From NCBI GenBank assembly GCA_002399435.1, contig DHDO01000002.1:84041-97044 (forward strand): a stretch of 13,004 nt of DNA. The letters are read 5' to 3'. How positions within the stretch are numbered: position 1 is the first letter of the stretch; every line of letters begins with the position of its first letter. The position numbers and the translations under genes are program-made. The stretch is from Firmicutes bacterium UBA4874 (GTDB lineage: Bacteria > Bacillota > Clostridia > Caldicoprobacterales > DTU083). The notes under the pieces are model-generated. The model was given only the letters and a program-made list of their open reading frames with translations. It searched no databases and was not told the DNA's origin. Below, piece by piece: positions 1 through 7,345 of this stretch.

Positions 1-668
1 CTTCCCTGACTCCAGGTGGGATAAAGGATCAGATTCAGACATTGAAGAAGGAAATTTCCGCTTTGGGGGAAGTCAATGTCCGTGCCATTGAAGAATACCG
101 AAAGGACCGGGAACGATATCAGTTTCTGAAGGAACAGCGTAACGATCTGATTACGGCCAGGGAGAATCTGAAGGAAGTCATAGAGGATATTACGGAAACC
201 ATGAAGAAACAGTTTCGGAAAGAGTTCGACATCATCAATGAATATTTCAGCATGACATTTCATCAGCTTTTCGGCGGGGGACATGCCCGGCTGGTACTGG
301 AAGATCCAAAGGATGTCCTGAGCTGCGGCATTGATATTATTGCACAGCCTCCGGGAAAGAAACTGCAGAACCTGTCCCTGTTGTCCGGGGGGGAGCGCAC
401 TTTGACGGCAATTGCGATTCTTTTCGCCATATTGAAACATAAGCCGACACCGTTTTGCGTGCTGGATGAGATTGATGCTGCGTTGGACGACAGTAATGTG
501 GAACAATTCGGAAGATATGTCAGGGAATTTTCCAGAGATACCCAGTTTATCATTATTACCCACAGGAAGGGTACCATGGAAGCCAGTGATATTCTGTATG
601 GCATCGCGATGGAGGAAAAAGGTGTTTCCAGTCTTATTTCCGTCAAGTTTGATGAGATGGTCAGTTAG
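1..668 (+). CDS. smc: Chromosome partition protein SMC, C-terminal part (5' end outside window)
   Basis: The reading frame is open from the first full codon at position 3, so only the C-terminal part of SMC is present. SMC is a large ATPase whose long coiled-coil arms bring its N- and C-terminal lobes together into an ABC-type head that compacts and helps segregate the chromosome, with ScpA and ScpB. Visible here are the end of the coiled coil (rich in Glu, Lys and Arg, about 42-250) and the C-terminal head lobe. The head lobe carries the ABC signature LSGGER at 381-398 and the Walker B stretch FCVLDEIDAALDD, with Asp at 465 and the catalytic Glu at 468. A His-containing switch (IIITHRKGTME) follows. 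The TTG at 42 is internal and is not the start. The stop lies 16 bases before ftsY, the usual neighbour. No damage is seen. RecN or other SMC-like ATPases are unlikely given the FGGGHARL motif and this location. Confidence 0.96.
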   Translation, partial: SLTPGGIKDQIQTLKKEISALGEVNVRAIEEYRKDRERYQFLKEQRNDLITARENLKEVIEDITETMKKQFRKEFDIINEYFSMTFHQLFGGGHARLVLEDPKDVLSCGIDIIAQPPGKKLQNLSLLSGGERTLTAIAILFAILKHKPTPFCVLDEIDAALDDSNVEQFGRYVREFSRDTQFIIITHRKGTMEASDILYGIAMEEKGVSSLISVKFDEMVS

Positions 669-684
669 AGCGGGAGGAATCAGA

Positions 685-1617
685 ATGGAAAGCGACGACA
701 GGAAGAAAAAAAGTTTTTTTTCAAGACTGAAGAATGGTCTCACCAGAACCAGGGGTAATATAGCAGATCGGGTGGATGAGTTGATCCGGTATTATCGCGA
801 GATAGATGATGAGTTTTTTGACGACCTGGAAGAAACTTTGATTATGGGGGATGTCGGGGTCCCAACCAGTGAAAAAATCGTTTCCAGTATACGGGAAAAG
901 GTAGAGAAGGAAAAGATAGGGGATCCTTCAAGAATCAAGGATCTGTTAAAGGACAATATCACCTCTATTTTGAAAAGGAACACACAGCCTCTTACCCTGC
1001 CGCATCCGACGGTGCTGCTGGTCGTCGGCGTCAATGGGGTTGGCAAGACCACCACCATCGGCAAGCTGGCGGATCGCTACCGGAAGGAAGGCAAAAAAGT
1101 ACTGGTGGCTGCGGCGGATACCTTTCGGGCTGCTGCAGGGGAACAACTGGAAATCTGGTGCCAAAGGGCGCAGGTACCCATTATTCGTCATGAAGAAGGA
1201 GCAGACCCCGCCGCAGTGATTTTTGATGCCATTCAATCGGCCAGGTCCAGGGGAACGGACATTCTGCTCTGCGATACGGCCGGGCGGCTTCACAATAAAA
1301 AGAATCTGATGAACGAATTGGAGAAAATGAATCGGGTGATTGACAGGGAATTTCCAGAGGCTCATAAGGAAGTTCTTCTGGTTCTGGATGCCACAACCGG
1401 TCAGAATGCCGTTTCCCAGGCATCCCTGTTTCAGGAAGCGGTCGGGATCAATGGCATTGCTCTGACGAAACTGGATGGAACTGCAAAGGGCGGAGTCATC
1501 ATCGCTGTGAAGTCCCAGCTTGATATCCCGGTTTATTATGTGGGAGTGGGCGAACAGACAGAGGATTTGCAGCCTTTTGTGCCGGAAGATTTTACAGAAG
1601 CCCTGTTTGAATCTTAG
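685..1617 (+). CDS. ftsY: Signal recognition particle receptor FtsY
   Basis: FtsY is the membrane-associated GTPase that docks the signal recognition particle and its ribosome at the SecYEG translocon. I chose the ATG at 685 because GGGAGG lies 8 bases upstream and the protein then begins MESDDRKKKSFFSRLK, as FtsY proteins do. The frame is open further upstream, but that stretch only overlaps smc. The product is 310 residues and is a compact form with no long acidic A domain, as is common in Gram-positives. After the helical N domain come the GTPase motifs: GVNGVGKT (115-122), DTFRAAA (from 145), DTAGR (197-201) and TKLDG (261-265). The short basic N-terminus could help membrane binding. Its partner Ffh is encoded two genes downstream. 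I see no hairpin with a T-run after the stop, so read-through into ylxM is possible even though a promoter lies between them. Confidence 0.97.
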   Translation: MESDDRKKKSFFSRLKNGLTRTRGNIADRVDELIRYYREIDDEFFDDLEETLIMGDVGVPTSEKIVSSIREKVEKEKIGDPSRIKDLLKDNITSILKRNTQPLTLPHPTVLLVVGVNGVGKTTTIGKLADRYRKEGKKVLVAAADTFRAAAGEQLEIWCQRAQVPIIRHEEGADPAAVIFDAIQSARSRGTDILLCDTAGRLHNKKNLMNELEKMNRVIDREFPEAHKEVLLVLDATTGQNAVSQASLFQEAVGINGIALTKLDGTAKGGVIIAVKSQLDIPVYYVGVGEQTEDLQPFVPEDFTEALFES

Positions 1618-1657
1618 TTCATGACAATTCCCGATTCCGGCTGTCTAAGAAAAATAC

Positions 1658-1686
1658 TTGACGGATCCATGCGGCTATAGTATAAT
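1658..1686 (+). promoter_or_regulatory. Sigma-A type promoter for ylxM-ffh
   Basis: TTGACG (1658-1663), a 17-base spacer and a perfect TATAAT (1681-1686) match the housekeeping promoter consensus closely. Transcription would begin near 1693, leaving a leader of about 57 bases before ylxM. It would let ylxM and ffh be expressed apart from smc and ftsY. The motifs are read directly; activity is inferred. Confidence 0.8.
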
Positions 1687-1749
1687 GTCGACCTGTAAAG
1701 GAGAAGTACTTGACTGGCCGGAGACTGGAACGCAGGGATGGGATGAAGG

Positions 1750-2088
1750 ATGAATAAATTTGAAGAAATGGCTTCCTTGCTGGATTTATACGGCGGCTTG
1801 CTGACCGCCAGGCAGAAGGATGTCATGGATCAGTATTATAACTATAACCTGTCTTTGCAGGAAGTGGCAGAAAATGAAGGAATCACCAGGCAGGGGGTCC
1901 ATGATCTGATTCAGCGTTCGGAGCATACTTTGCGGACCACTGAAGAGAAGCTGGGTTTTCGGAGCCAGCTGTCTGAAATCCGCATCGGTCTGGAGCGTGC
2001 AGACAGGCAGCTGGAGGAACTGGCAGCAGGATTGGATGCATGTCGACAGGAAATGAACCGGCTCAGGAACAACTTTATGGGAGGTTGA
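1750..2088 (+). CDS. ylxM: YlxM family helix-turn-helix protein, SRP-associated (UPF0122)
   Basis: This 112-residue protein matches the YlxM family, found almost always directly upstream of ffh in Gram-positives. The N-terminal half (residues 10-60) resembles a sigma-70 region 4 type helix-turn-helix: LLTARQKDVMDQYY, then SLQEVAENEGITRQGVHDLIQR. The C-terminal half is a predicted coiled helix rich in Glu, Arg and Leu. In streptococci the family has been linked to SRP function, probably through Ffh or the SRP RNA rather than by ordinary gene regulation; I recall this from family knowledge and cannot test it here. The start is fixed by an in-frame TGA at 1744-1746 just before the ATG. The preceding GGATGAAGG is an imperfect ribosome site lying very close to the ATG. 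Only 4 bases separate its stop from ffh, which suggests translational coupling. Confidence 0.93.
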   Translation: MNKFEEMASLLDLYGGLLTARQKDVMDQYYNYNLSLQEVAENEGITRQGVHDLIQRSEHTLRTTEEKLGFRSQLSEIRIGLERADRQLEELAAGLDACRQEMNRLRNNFMGG

Positions 2089-2092
2089 GAAT

Positions 2093-3418
2093 TTGCCGTT
2101 TGAGGGTCTGGCGGAAAAGCTGCAGGCAACTTTTAAAAAGCTTACCGGAAAGGGCAAACTGAATGAAAAGGATGTAAAGTCCGCCATGCGGGAAGTGAAG
2201 CTGGCACTGCTGGAAGCGGATGTCAACTTTCTCGTTGTGAAGGATCTGATCCGGAAAATAACCGATCGCGCTGTGGGGCAGGAGATTATGGAAAGCCTGA
2301 CTCCCGGGCATCAGGTCATCAAGATCGTAAACGAAGAACTGACTGCATTGATGGGAGGAACCCAAAGTAAGGTAGTCATTGCTTCCAATCCGCCTACCAT
2401 TCTTATGCTGGTTGGGCTGCAGGGTGCCGGCAAGACGACTCACGCCGGCAAATTGGCCTGTTATTTCAGGAAGCAAGGCAAGAATCCACTGCTGGTAGCG
2501 TGCGATATCTATCGCCCTGCTGCAATAGATCAGCTTAAGATCGTTGGGGAAAAGGTGAATACACCGGTCTTTGAGCGCGGGTCCCGAAATCCTGTCGCCA
2601 TTGCCAAAGAGGCTCTGGAGTATGCAAAGGATCATCAGTATGATATGCTTCTGGTGGATACGGCAGGACGGCTTCATATCAATGAAGAGCTGATGGAGGA
2701 GTTGAAGTCCATCAGGGATGGAATCCATCCGCATGAGATTCTGCTTGTAGTGGATGCCATGACCGGACAGGATGCTGTAAATGTGGCCCAGTCCTTTCAT
2801 GAAAAGCTTGGAATAGATGGAGTAATCCTGACCAAGCTGGACGGGGATACCAGGGGGGGCGCTGCGCTGTCCGTCCGGGCGGTGACCGGAAAGCCAATCA
2901 AATTTGTCGGTACGGGGGAAAAGCTGGAGGATCTGGAGGTGTTTCATCCGGATCGAATGGCATCCCGGATCCTTGGAATGGGCGATGTGCTGACTGTCAT
3001 TGAGAAAGCACAGGCCAACATGGACAGCAGGAAAGCACTGGAAATGGAGAAAAAGCTCCGTACCCGGACGTTTACCCTGGATGATTATCTGGAACAGCTG
3101 GAGCAGGTAAAGGGAATGGGTTCCATGAGCGATATTCTGTCTATGATACCCGGGCTGAATACAAAGAAGCTGAAAGGGATTCAGATTGATGAAAGACAAA
3201 TCCCCAGAACCCAGGCAATCATTCAATCCATGACGAAGAAGGAACGGAACGATCCTTCCCTGATCAATGCCAGTCGAAGGAAACGAATTGCTGCCGGAAG
3301 CGGGACCCGTATTCAGGATGTCAATCAACTGCTGAAATCCTATGAGGAATTAAAAAAGATGATGAAACAGCTCAACGGAGCAAAAAGCAAAAAAGGCAGA
3401 TTGCGATTGCCTTTTTGA
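2093..3418 (+). CDS. ffh: Signal recognition particle protein Ffh (SRP54)
   Basis: Ffh binds signal sequences emerging from the ribosome, holds the SRP RNA and delivers the complex to FtsY. The product is 441 residues, normal for the family. It begins at a TTG (2093): GGGAGG lies about 9 bases upstream, and the resulting [17 protein letters not shown] is the standard Ffh N-terminus. The N domain includes the typical [16 protein letters not shown]. The G domain has GLQGAGKT (108-115), DIYRPAA, DTAGR (189-193) and [10 protein letters not shown] (from 247). The M domain, from about residue 300, has methionine-rich helices ([14 protein letters not shown]) and the RNA-binding [12 protein letters not shown]. 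The C-terminus is basic, and its last codons are part of a perfect inverted repeat described separately. Nothing is broken. The SRP RNA gene is not in this window. Confidence 0.98.
   Translation: MPFEGLAEKLQATFKKLTGKGKLNEKDVKSAMREVKLALLEADVNFLVVKDLIRKITDRAVGQEIMESLTPGHQVIKIVNEELTALMGGTQSKVVIASNPPTILMLVGLQGAGKTTHAGKLACYFRKQGKNPLLVACDIYRPAAIDQLKIVGEKVNTPVFERGSRNPVAIAKEALEYAKDHQYDMLLVDTAGRLHINEELMEELKSIRDGIHPHEILLVVDAMTGQDAVNVAQSFHEKLGIDGVILTKLDGDTRGGAALSVRAVTGKPIKFVGTGEKLEDLEVFHPDRMASRILGMGDVLTVIEKAQANMDSRKALEMEKKLRTRTFTLDDYLEQLEQVKGMGSMSDILSMIPGLNTKKLKGIQIDERQIPRTQAIIQSMTKKERNDPSLINASRRKRIAAGSGTRIQDVNQLLKSYEELKKMMKQLNGAKSKKGRLRLPF
3389..3416 (+). terminator. Possible weak intrinsic terminator overlapping the ffh stop
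   Basis: AAAAAGGCA (3390-3398) and TGCCTTTTT (3408-3416) form a perfect 9-pair inverted repeat around a 9-base loop, and the right arm ends in five T bases. The repeat lies within the last codons and stop of ffh. The stem has only three G-C pairs and nothing T-rich follows, so any termination would be partial. It could partly separate ffh from rpsP. Confidence 0.4.
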
Positions 3419-3420
3419 TT

Positions 3421-3500
3421 GCCAGGCATGCCGCAGATATGCCATTTCGGAGTTTGCGGCTGGTTTCCCGATCCTTTCGGATTGGGTTGATCCTTTTGTT
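3421..3500 (+). promoter_or_regulatory. Structured leader between ffh and rpsP
   Basis: This stretch has several strong pairing options. GGCAT (3425-3429) pairs with ATGCC (3439-3443), and the loop between holds GCCGCA (3430-3435), which pairs with TGCGGC (3455-3460); together they could make an H-type pseudoknot. A separate hairpin follows: CCCGATCC (3467-3474), loop TTTC, and GGATTGGG (3479-3486), 8 pairs with one G-U. A second GATCC at 3489-3493 could compete for the same GGAT. The rpsP ribosome site GGAGG begins at 3501. I see no convincing promoter here. A regulatory role, such as autoregulation by S16, is inference. Confidence 0.45.
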
Positions 3501-3512
3501 GGAGGTGAGAAT

Positions 3513-3752
3513 GTGGTAAAAATCAGATTAAAAAGAATTGGAGCAAAGAAAGCACCTTTTTATCGTATTGTGGTTGCAGATTCCCGCTATGCAAGGGACG
3601 GAAGGTTTTTGGAGGAAATCGGACATTACAATCCCAACACCAATCCTTCCGACATAGAAGTTGATGCGGATCGGGCAAAGAATTGGCTGAATAAAGGCGC
3701 TCAGCCTACAGATACGGTCCGTGCCCTTCTGAAGAAGAACGGCATACTATAG
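3513..3752 (+). CDS. rpsP: Small ribosomal subunit protein S16
   Basis: This is ribosomal protein S16, an early-binding component of the 30S subunit that contacts 16S rRNA. At 79 residues it is a normal length. It has the family pattern [20 protein letters not shown], then [19 protein letters not shown] and the closing [13 protein letters not shown]. The start is GTG at 3513; the overlapping ATG at 3511 would stop after two codons. GGAGG (3501-3505) lies 7 bases upstream of the GTG. It opens a compact run with khpA, rimM and trmD, the conserved Gram-positive arrangement. A structured leader precedes it. Confidence 0.98.
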   Translation: MVKIRLKRIGAKKAPFYRIVVADSRYARDGRFLEEIGHYNPNTNPSDIEVDADRAKNWLNKGAQPTDTVRALLKKNGIL

Positions 3753-3762
3753 GAGGCATATA

Positions 3763-3990
3763 ATGGCTGAATTGGTGGAATTCCTGGCAAAATCCCTGGT
3801 GGATCATCCGGATCAGGTGGATGTCCGGGCAGTGGAAGGAAACGAAGGGATAACCATAGAGCTTCGGGTGGCATCCGACGATATGGGTAAGGTCATTGGA
3901 AAGCAGGGCAGGATCGCAAGAGCCATTCGGACGGTGGTCAAGGCAGCTGCTGTTCGGGAGAACAAAAAGGTTGCTGTTGAAATCGTATAA
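3763..3990 (+). CDS. khpA: KH domain RNA-binding protein KhpA
   Basis: This 75-residue protein is a single KH domain (formerly YlqC). The RNA-gripping GxxG loop is visible as GKQG at residues 46-49, within GKVIGKQGRIARAIRTVV. In streptococci and related bacteria KhpA pairs with KhpB (Jag/EloR), binds many RNAs and affects cell elongation and division; that role is from family knowledge. The ribosome site AGGAGG (3751-3756) overlaps the rpsP stop codon and lies 6 bases before the ATG, so translation is probably coupled to rpsP. The location between rpsP and rimM is the usual one and supports the call. Confidence 0.95.
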   Translation: MAELVEFLAKSLVDHPDQVDVRAVEGNEGITIELRVASDDMGKVIGKQGRIARAIRTVVKAAAVRENKKVAVEIV

Positions 3991-4007
3991 AAAGGCGTGA
4001 GAAAGGA

Positions 4008-4529
4008 TTGCTGGATTATTTATCCGTTGGCGTTGTTTTAAAGCCTCATGGCCTGAAAGGCGAGATCAAGGTAAAAACACTGTCGGATGAGAAAAGACGT
4101 TTTGATACATTGACATGTATCTATGTAAAGAAGGAAGAGGACTACAAAGAGCTGGCAATTACGGCCAGGCGCTATGACAGGGATTTTGTCTATCTGCATC
4201 TGAAGGGTTACTGCAAGGTGGAATCGGTGGAGCCCCTGCGGGGTCAGTATCTGTGGATTCCCCGAAAAATGGCCCGTGATTTGCCGAAAGATACTTTCTT
4301 TATCGGTGACTTGATCGGCTGCAGGGTTTGGACGGAAGCAGGAAAATACCTGGGAACCATTGAAAACATACTGAGAACCGGCAGCAATGATGTATATGTT
4401 GTAAAAGGGCCGGAGGGTGAAGTGTTGATCCCTGCCCTGAAAAGCGTCGTGACCCAGGTGGATCCTTCAGCGGGAAGAATGATTGTGGATTTTTCCGGTA
4501 TGAAGGGGCTGTTGCCGGATGAAAATTGA
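4008..4529 (+). CDS. rimM: 16S rRNA processing protein RimM
   Basis: RimM is an assembly factor for the 30S subunit that binds protein S19 and helps the 16S rRNA 3' domain mature. The 173-residue product shows the RimM N-terminal domain (VGVVLKPHGLKGEIKVK, residues 7-23) and a C-terminal PRC-barrel-like domain (about 95-165, including IGDLIGCRVWTEAGKYLGTI and DVYVVKGPEGEVLIPAL). The start is uncertain in detail. TTG at 4008 gives the typical MLDYLSVGVV N-terminus, but the nearest purine-rich block, GAAAGG, touches it, and a better-spaced AAAGG begins at 3991. No in-frame ATG or GTG fits. Its 3' end overlaps trmD by 11 bases, so the two are probably translationally coupled. Confidence 0.94.
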   Translation: MLDYLSVGVVLKPHGLKGEIKVKTLSDEKRRFDTLTCIYVKKEEDYKELAITARRYDRDFVYLHLKGYCKVESVEPLRGQYLWIPRKMARDLPKDTFFIGDLIGCRVWTEAGKYLGTIENILRTGSNDVYVVKGPEGEVLIPALKSVVTQVDPSAGRMIVDFSGMKGLLPDEN

Positions 4530-5256
4530 TATTCTTACTTTATTTCCGGAAATGTTTGATGCCTTTCGGACGACCAGCATTATAGGCAGGGCTGTGGAAA
4601 AGAAGATTCTTGAGCTGGAGATCTTCAATATTCGTGATTTTGCCGCAAATAAGCACAGTCAGGCCGATGATTACCCCTATGGCGGTGGTGCCGGCATGGT
4701 GCTGATGCCTCAGCCATTATCCGATGCGTTGGATTATGTTCTGTCCCGATATCCCGGAGAGAAGCCGGCGGTGATCTATCTGTCCCCCCAGGGGAAGGTG
4801 TGGAATCAACGCCTGGCAGGTGAGGTTTCAAAGGAGCCTGCATTGGTTTTGCTGTGCGGGCATTATGAAGGGATTGACCAGCGCATCATTGATCAATATG
4901 TGGATCAGGAGATTTCCATCGGCGATTATGTATTGACCGGCGGAGAGCTTCCTGCCATGGTCCTGGCAGATTGCGTTGCCCGATTGATTCCCGGTGTATT
5001 GGGCAGTTCCGAGTCCATACTGGAGGAGTCCCACTCTACCGGCTTGCTGGAATATCCTCAATACACCAGACCCGCGCAATATGATGGGAATACAGTACCG
5101 GAGGTTCTGTTGTCCGGGAACCATAAGGAAATCAGCAAATGGCGCAGGCAGCAGAGTCTGAAAAATACGTTTATAAAACGCCCCGACTTGATAAAGAAAG
5201 CGGAGTTGTCGCAGGAAGATCAAAATTGGCTCAATGAGCAGAAGAATAATTTTTGA
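4519..5256 (+). CDS. trmD: tRNA (guanine-N1)-methyltransferase TrmD
   Basis: TrmD methylates G37 next to the anticodon of a subset of tRNAs, using S-adenosylmethionine, and so prevents frameshifting. The 245-residue protein has the knotted SPOUT fold signatures: [13 protein letters not shown] at the start, [14 protein letters not shown] (53-67), LSPQG (88-92), CGHYEGID (113-120), [15 protein letters not shown] (133-147) and [11 protein letters not shown]. The C-terminal domain ([14 protein letters not shown]) binds tRNA. The ATG at 4519 lies inside the end of rimM, an 11-base overlap. The stop codon at 5254-5256 lies just upstream of the rplS promoter. Length and motifs are normal. Confidence 0.98.
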   Translation: MKIDILTLFPEMFDAFRTTSIIGRAVEKKILELEIFNIRDFAANKHSQADDYPYGGGAGMVLMPQPLSDALDYVLSRYPGEKPAVIYLSPQGKVWNQRLAGEVSKEPALVLLCGHYEGIDQRIIDQYVDQEISIGDYVLTGGELPAMVLADCVARLIPGVLGSSESILEESHSTGLLEYPQYTRPAQYDGNTVPEVLLSGNHKEISKWRRQQSLKNTFIKRPDLIKKAELSQEDQNWLNEQKNNF

Positions 5257-5262
5257 CATTTC

Positions 5263-5292
5263 TTGCGCAGAAAATACAGATTATGATATAAT
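5263..5292 (+). promoter_or_regulatory. Extended -10 promoter for rplS
   Basis: A perfect TATAAT (5287-5292) is preceded by TGA (5284-5286), giving an extended -10 element. A partial -35, TTGCGC (5263-5268), lies 18 bases upstream. A better -35-like TTGACA (5253-5258) is 28 bases away, which is too far for this -10. Transcription would begin near 5299, about 67 bases before rplS. Confidence 0.7.
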
Positions 5293-5315
5293 CCGGATTG
5301 TAATGAACAGAAAGA

Positions 5316-5336
5316 CCGCTTTTCCGGAAAAGTCGG
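5316..5336 (+). promoter_or_regulatory. Leader hairpin upstream of rplS (possible L19 leader)
   Basis: CCG (5316-5318) plus CTTTT (5319-5323) pair with AAAAG (5328-5332) and CGG (5334-5336), with loop CCGG and one bulged T at 5333. The core is a perfect palindrome. Firmicutes are known to carry an L19 leader RNA before rplS, and this sits in the right place. I cannot confirm a match to that family by eye. Confidence 0.4.
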
Positions 5337-5365
5337 AAACGTCTTGCAGGAAGGAGGGAAGAAAC

Positions 5366-5716
5366 ATGAATATCATAGACACTTTGGAACAGGAACAGTT
5401 GAAAAAGGATATACCGGAATTCTCCGTTGGAGATACTGTAAAAGTATATGTTAAGGTTGTGGAAGGTACCCGCGAAAGGCTGCAGGCATTTGAAGGCACT
5501 GTGATTCAGCGCAACGGCGGCAGTGTCAGAGAAACCTTTACGGTTCGAAGGGTTTCCTATGGAGTGGGCGTTGAGAGGACATTTCCTCTTCATTCTCCCA
5601 GAGTTGCACAGATTGAAATTCTGCATCGCGGCAGGGTACGCAGGGCAAAGCTTTTCTATCTGCGGAACCGGGTCGGAAAGGCAGCAAAAGTCAGAGAAAT
5701 TCAAGGCAATAAATAA
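5366..5716 (+). CDS. rplS: Large ribosomal subunit protein L19
   Basis: L19 lies at the interface of the 50S and 30S subunits. The 116-residue product matches throughout: an N-terminal [17 protein letters not shown], then [54 protein letters not shown] and the basic [20 protein letters not shown]. The ATG at 5366 has a strong ribosome site, AAGGAGGG (5351-5358). The frame is open further upstream to 5234, but that part overlaps the trmD end and the promoter and is not coding. The gene has its own promoter and leader hairpin and is closed by a strong terminator, so it can work as a single-gene transcription unit even though it follows trmD in the usual order. Confidence 0.98.
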   Translation: MNIIDTLEQEQLKKDIPEFSVGDTVKVYVKVVEGTRERLQAFEGTVIQRNGGSVRETFTVRRVSYGVGVERTFPLHSPRVAQIEILHRGRVRRAKLFYLRNRVGKAAKVREIQGNK

Positions 5717-5717
5717 T

Positions 5718-5752
5718 GATGTGGGACCGGGAAAACGGTCCCATATTGTTTT
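5718..5752 (+). terminator. Rho-independent terminator after rplS
   Basis: TGGGACCG (5722-5729) and CGGTCCCA (5736-5743) form a perfect 8-pair stem with a GGAAAA loop, extendable by weaker A-T and G-U pairs. TATTGTTTT follows. It starts 5 bases after the rplS stop. Confidence 0.85.
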
Positions 5753-5781
5753 ATATGTCCGATAAGGCAGGTGTTCCCCCA

Positions 5782-6426
5782 ATGGAGGAAAAAGAGAGAA
5801 ATTCTTCCGGTGTAATTCCGGAAGGGGAAAATGTCAGGCGGCCCGTGACAGAAACAGACGCGAAAGGAAGCAATGGCAGAAAGGACGTTCCTGCCAAAAA
5901 GGAAACGAACGATCCACTGAAGGAAATGAAGGAATGGATTCAGGCAATCGTTACAGCCGTTGTGCTTGCGCTCCTGATCCGTACATTTCTGTTCGAAATC
6001 ATACTGGTGGATGGTTCTTCCATGCTTCCGACACTCCATGATGCAGACCGGATTTTTGTCAATAAAATCGGATATATCATAGGAGGTCCGCACCATGGTG
6101 ATGTCGTGATTTTTAAAACTCCGGAAGATCCGCATACCAATTATGTAAAGCGAATCATCGGGCTGCCGGGGGATCGGGTTCGAATCCAGGGCGGGGTTGT
6201 CTATGTAAACAATAAGGCCTTGACGGAGCCATATATTCTGGAGCCACCTTATGATGATTACGAAGAAGTAACGGTTCCAAAAGGTACCTTTTTTGCTTTG
6301 GGGGACAACCGGAACGGCAGTAAGGACAGCCGGGATCTTCATGTGGGTTTTGTGCCTGTGGGCAATCTGCTTGGGAAAGCGGTACTACGCCTGTGGCCGC
6401 TGGATAATATGACACAGATTCATTGA
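5782..6426 (+). CDS. lepB: Signal peptidase I
   Basis: This membrane serine protease removes signal peptides from exported proteins, acting after SRP and Sec targeting. From ATG 5782 it has 214 residues: a charged cytoplasmic N-terminus (1-52), one membrane span (about 53-75, IQAIVTAVVLALLIRTFLF) and the extracellular catalytic domain. The catalytic serine is Ser80 in GSSMLPT and the general-base lysine is Lys123 in YVKRIIGLPGD. The conserved GDNRNGSKDSR is at 174-184. In-frame ATGs at 5716 and 5755 are less likely, because the first lies at the rplS terminator stem and neither has a ribosome site. AAGGCAGG lies about 11 bases before 5782. The Ser-Lys dyad and single span mark a bacterial-type enzyme. 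The long polar N-terminus is probably not conserved. Confidence 0.95.
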   Translation: MEEKERNSSGVIPEGENVRRPVTETDAKGSNGRKDVPAKKETNDPLKEMKEWIQAIVTAVVLALLIRTFLFEIILVDGSSMLPTLHDADRIFVNKIGYIIGGPHHGDVVIFKTPEDPHTNYVKRIIGLPGDRVRIQGGVVYVNNKALTEPYILEPPYDDYEEVTVPKGTFFALGDNRNGSKDSRDLHVGFVPVGNLLGKAVLRLWPLDNMTQIH

Positions 6427-6462
6427 ACTTCATCCATCAAAAACAGAAAGAGGTTTTTATTC

Positions 6463-7329
6463 TTGACAATCAACTGGTATCCGGGACATATGGCCCAGGC
6501 CAAAAAACTGATCCAGGAGAACCTGAAACTGGTGGATATGGTGATTGAACTGCTGGATGCCAGGATCCCGGCCAGCAGCATCCATCCGGATTTTCAAAGC
6601 ATGTTCCGCGATAAAATCCTGGTAGTGGTGCTGAATAAGAGCGATTATGCAGATCCGCGAAAAACAGGAGTCTGGACTAAATATTTTGAAGAACAGGCAA
6701 ATGTTGCCCTTGCCATCAACTCCCTGGATGGGCGGGATGGAAAGCGTCTGAAAAAGATGATTTTGGAACTGGCAGATCAGAAAAGCCGGGAGATCCGTCG
6801 ACGGAAAGGAATCCGCAAAACCATCCGCGCAATGGTGGTGGGGATTCCAAACGTAGGGAAGTCCACTCTGATCAACCGGCTTTCCGGGGCGGTGAAAGCA
6901 AAAACCGGCAACCGTCCTGGCGTCACCAGGGCAAAGCAATGGGTAAAGGTTACCCCATATTTTGAATTGTTGGATACTCCCGGACTTCTGTGGCCCAAAT
7001 TGGAGCAGGAAAGGACAGGCCTGCACCTGGCATATACCGGTTCCATCCGGGAAGAGATCATGGATCAGGAGGAAATTGCCTGCCGCTTTCTGGAAGAGAT
7101 GGCTGGGATGTATCCGGAGCTTCTGACCTATCGGTATCACCTGAAGGATTTAAAAAAGCAAGGCTATGAGCTCCTGCAGGATATTGCACAAAACCGCGGT
7201 TGGCTGAATGCCGGTGGAATACCGGACAGGGAGAGAAGCTCCAGGCAGGTGTTGAAGGAATATCAATCCGGGGTATTGGGCAGGACCACACTGGAGATTC
7301 CGGAGGAGGGCGCGGCAGGTTCCAGGTGA
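6463..7329 (+). CDS. rbgA: Ribosome biogenesis GTPase RbgA (YlqF)
   Basis: RbgA is a GTPase needed for late assembly of the 50S subunit. It has the circularly permuted G-motif order of its family: NKSD (58-61) comes before GIPNVGKST (127-135), followed by the switch GVTRAKQW (from 153) and DTPGLLW (from 171). The opening TINWYPGHMAQAKK is the family hallmark. The product is 288 residues, of normal length, and the C-terminal helical part (about 185-288) would contact rRNA. The start is TTG at 6463 with AAAGAGG about 9 bases upstream. rnhB follows after 16 bases; lepB-rbgA-rnhB is a common Gram-positive order. A small change from the family is a C-terminal tail rich in Gly, Ala and Glu. Confidence 0.97.
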   Translation: MTINWYPGHMAQAKKLIQENLKLVDMVIELLDARIPASSIHPDFQSMFRDKILVVVLNKSDYADPRKTGVWTKYFEEQANVALAINSLDGRDGKRLKKMILELADQKSREIRRRKGIRKTIRAMVVGIPNVGKSTLINRLSGAVKAKTGNRPGVTRAKQWVKVTPYFELLDTPGLLWPKLEQERTGLHLAYTGSIREEIMDQEEIACRFLEEMAGMYPELLTYRYHLKDLKKQGYELLQDIAQNRGWLNAGGIPDRERSSRQVLKEYQSGVLGRTTLEIPEEGAAGSR

Positions 7330-7345
7330 GGAGGCTTTTGAAAAA

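Noticed and set aside
2075-3328. 417-codon minus-strand frame opposite ffh
   Set aside because: It is a mirror of a strongly conserved gene with rich in-frame motifs on the plus strand; the minus translation has no recognisable domain.
5716-5781. Longer N-terminus for lepB
   Set aside because: The upstream ATGs at 5716 and 5755 lie at or just after the rplS terminator stem and have no ribosome site.
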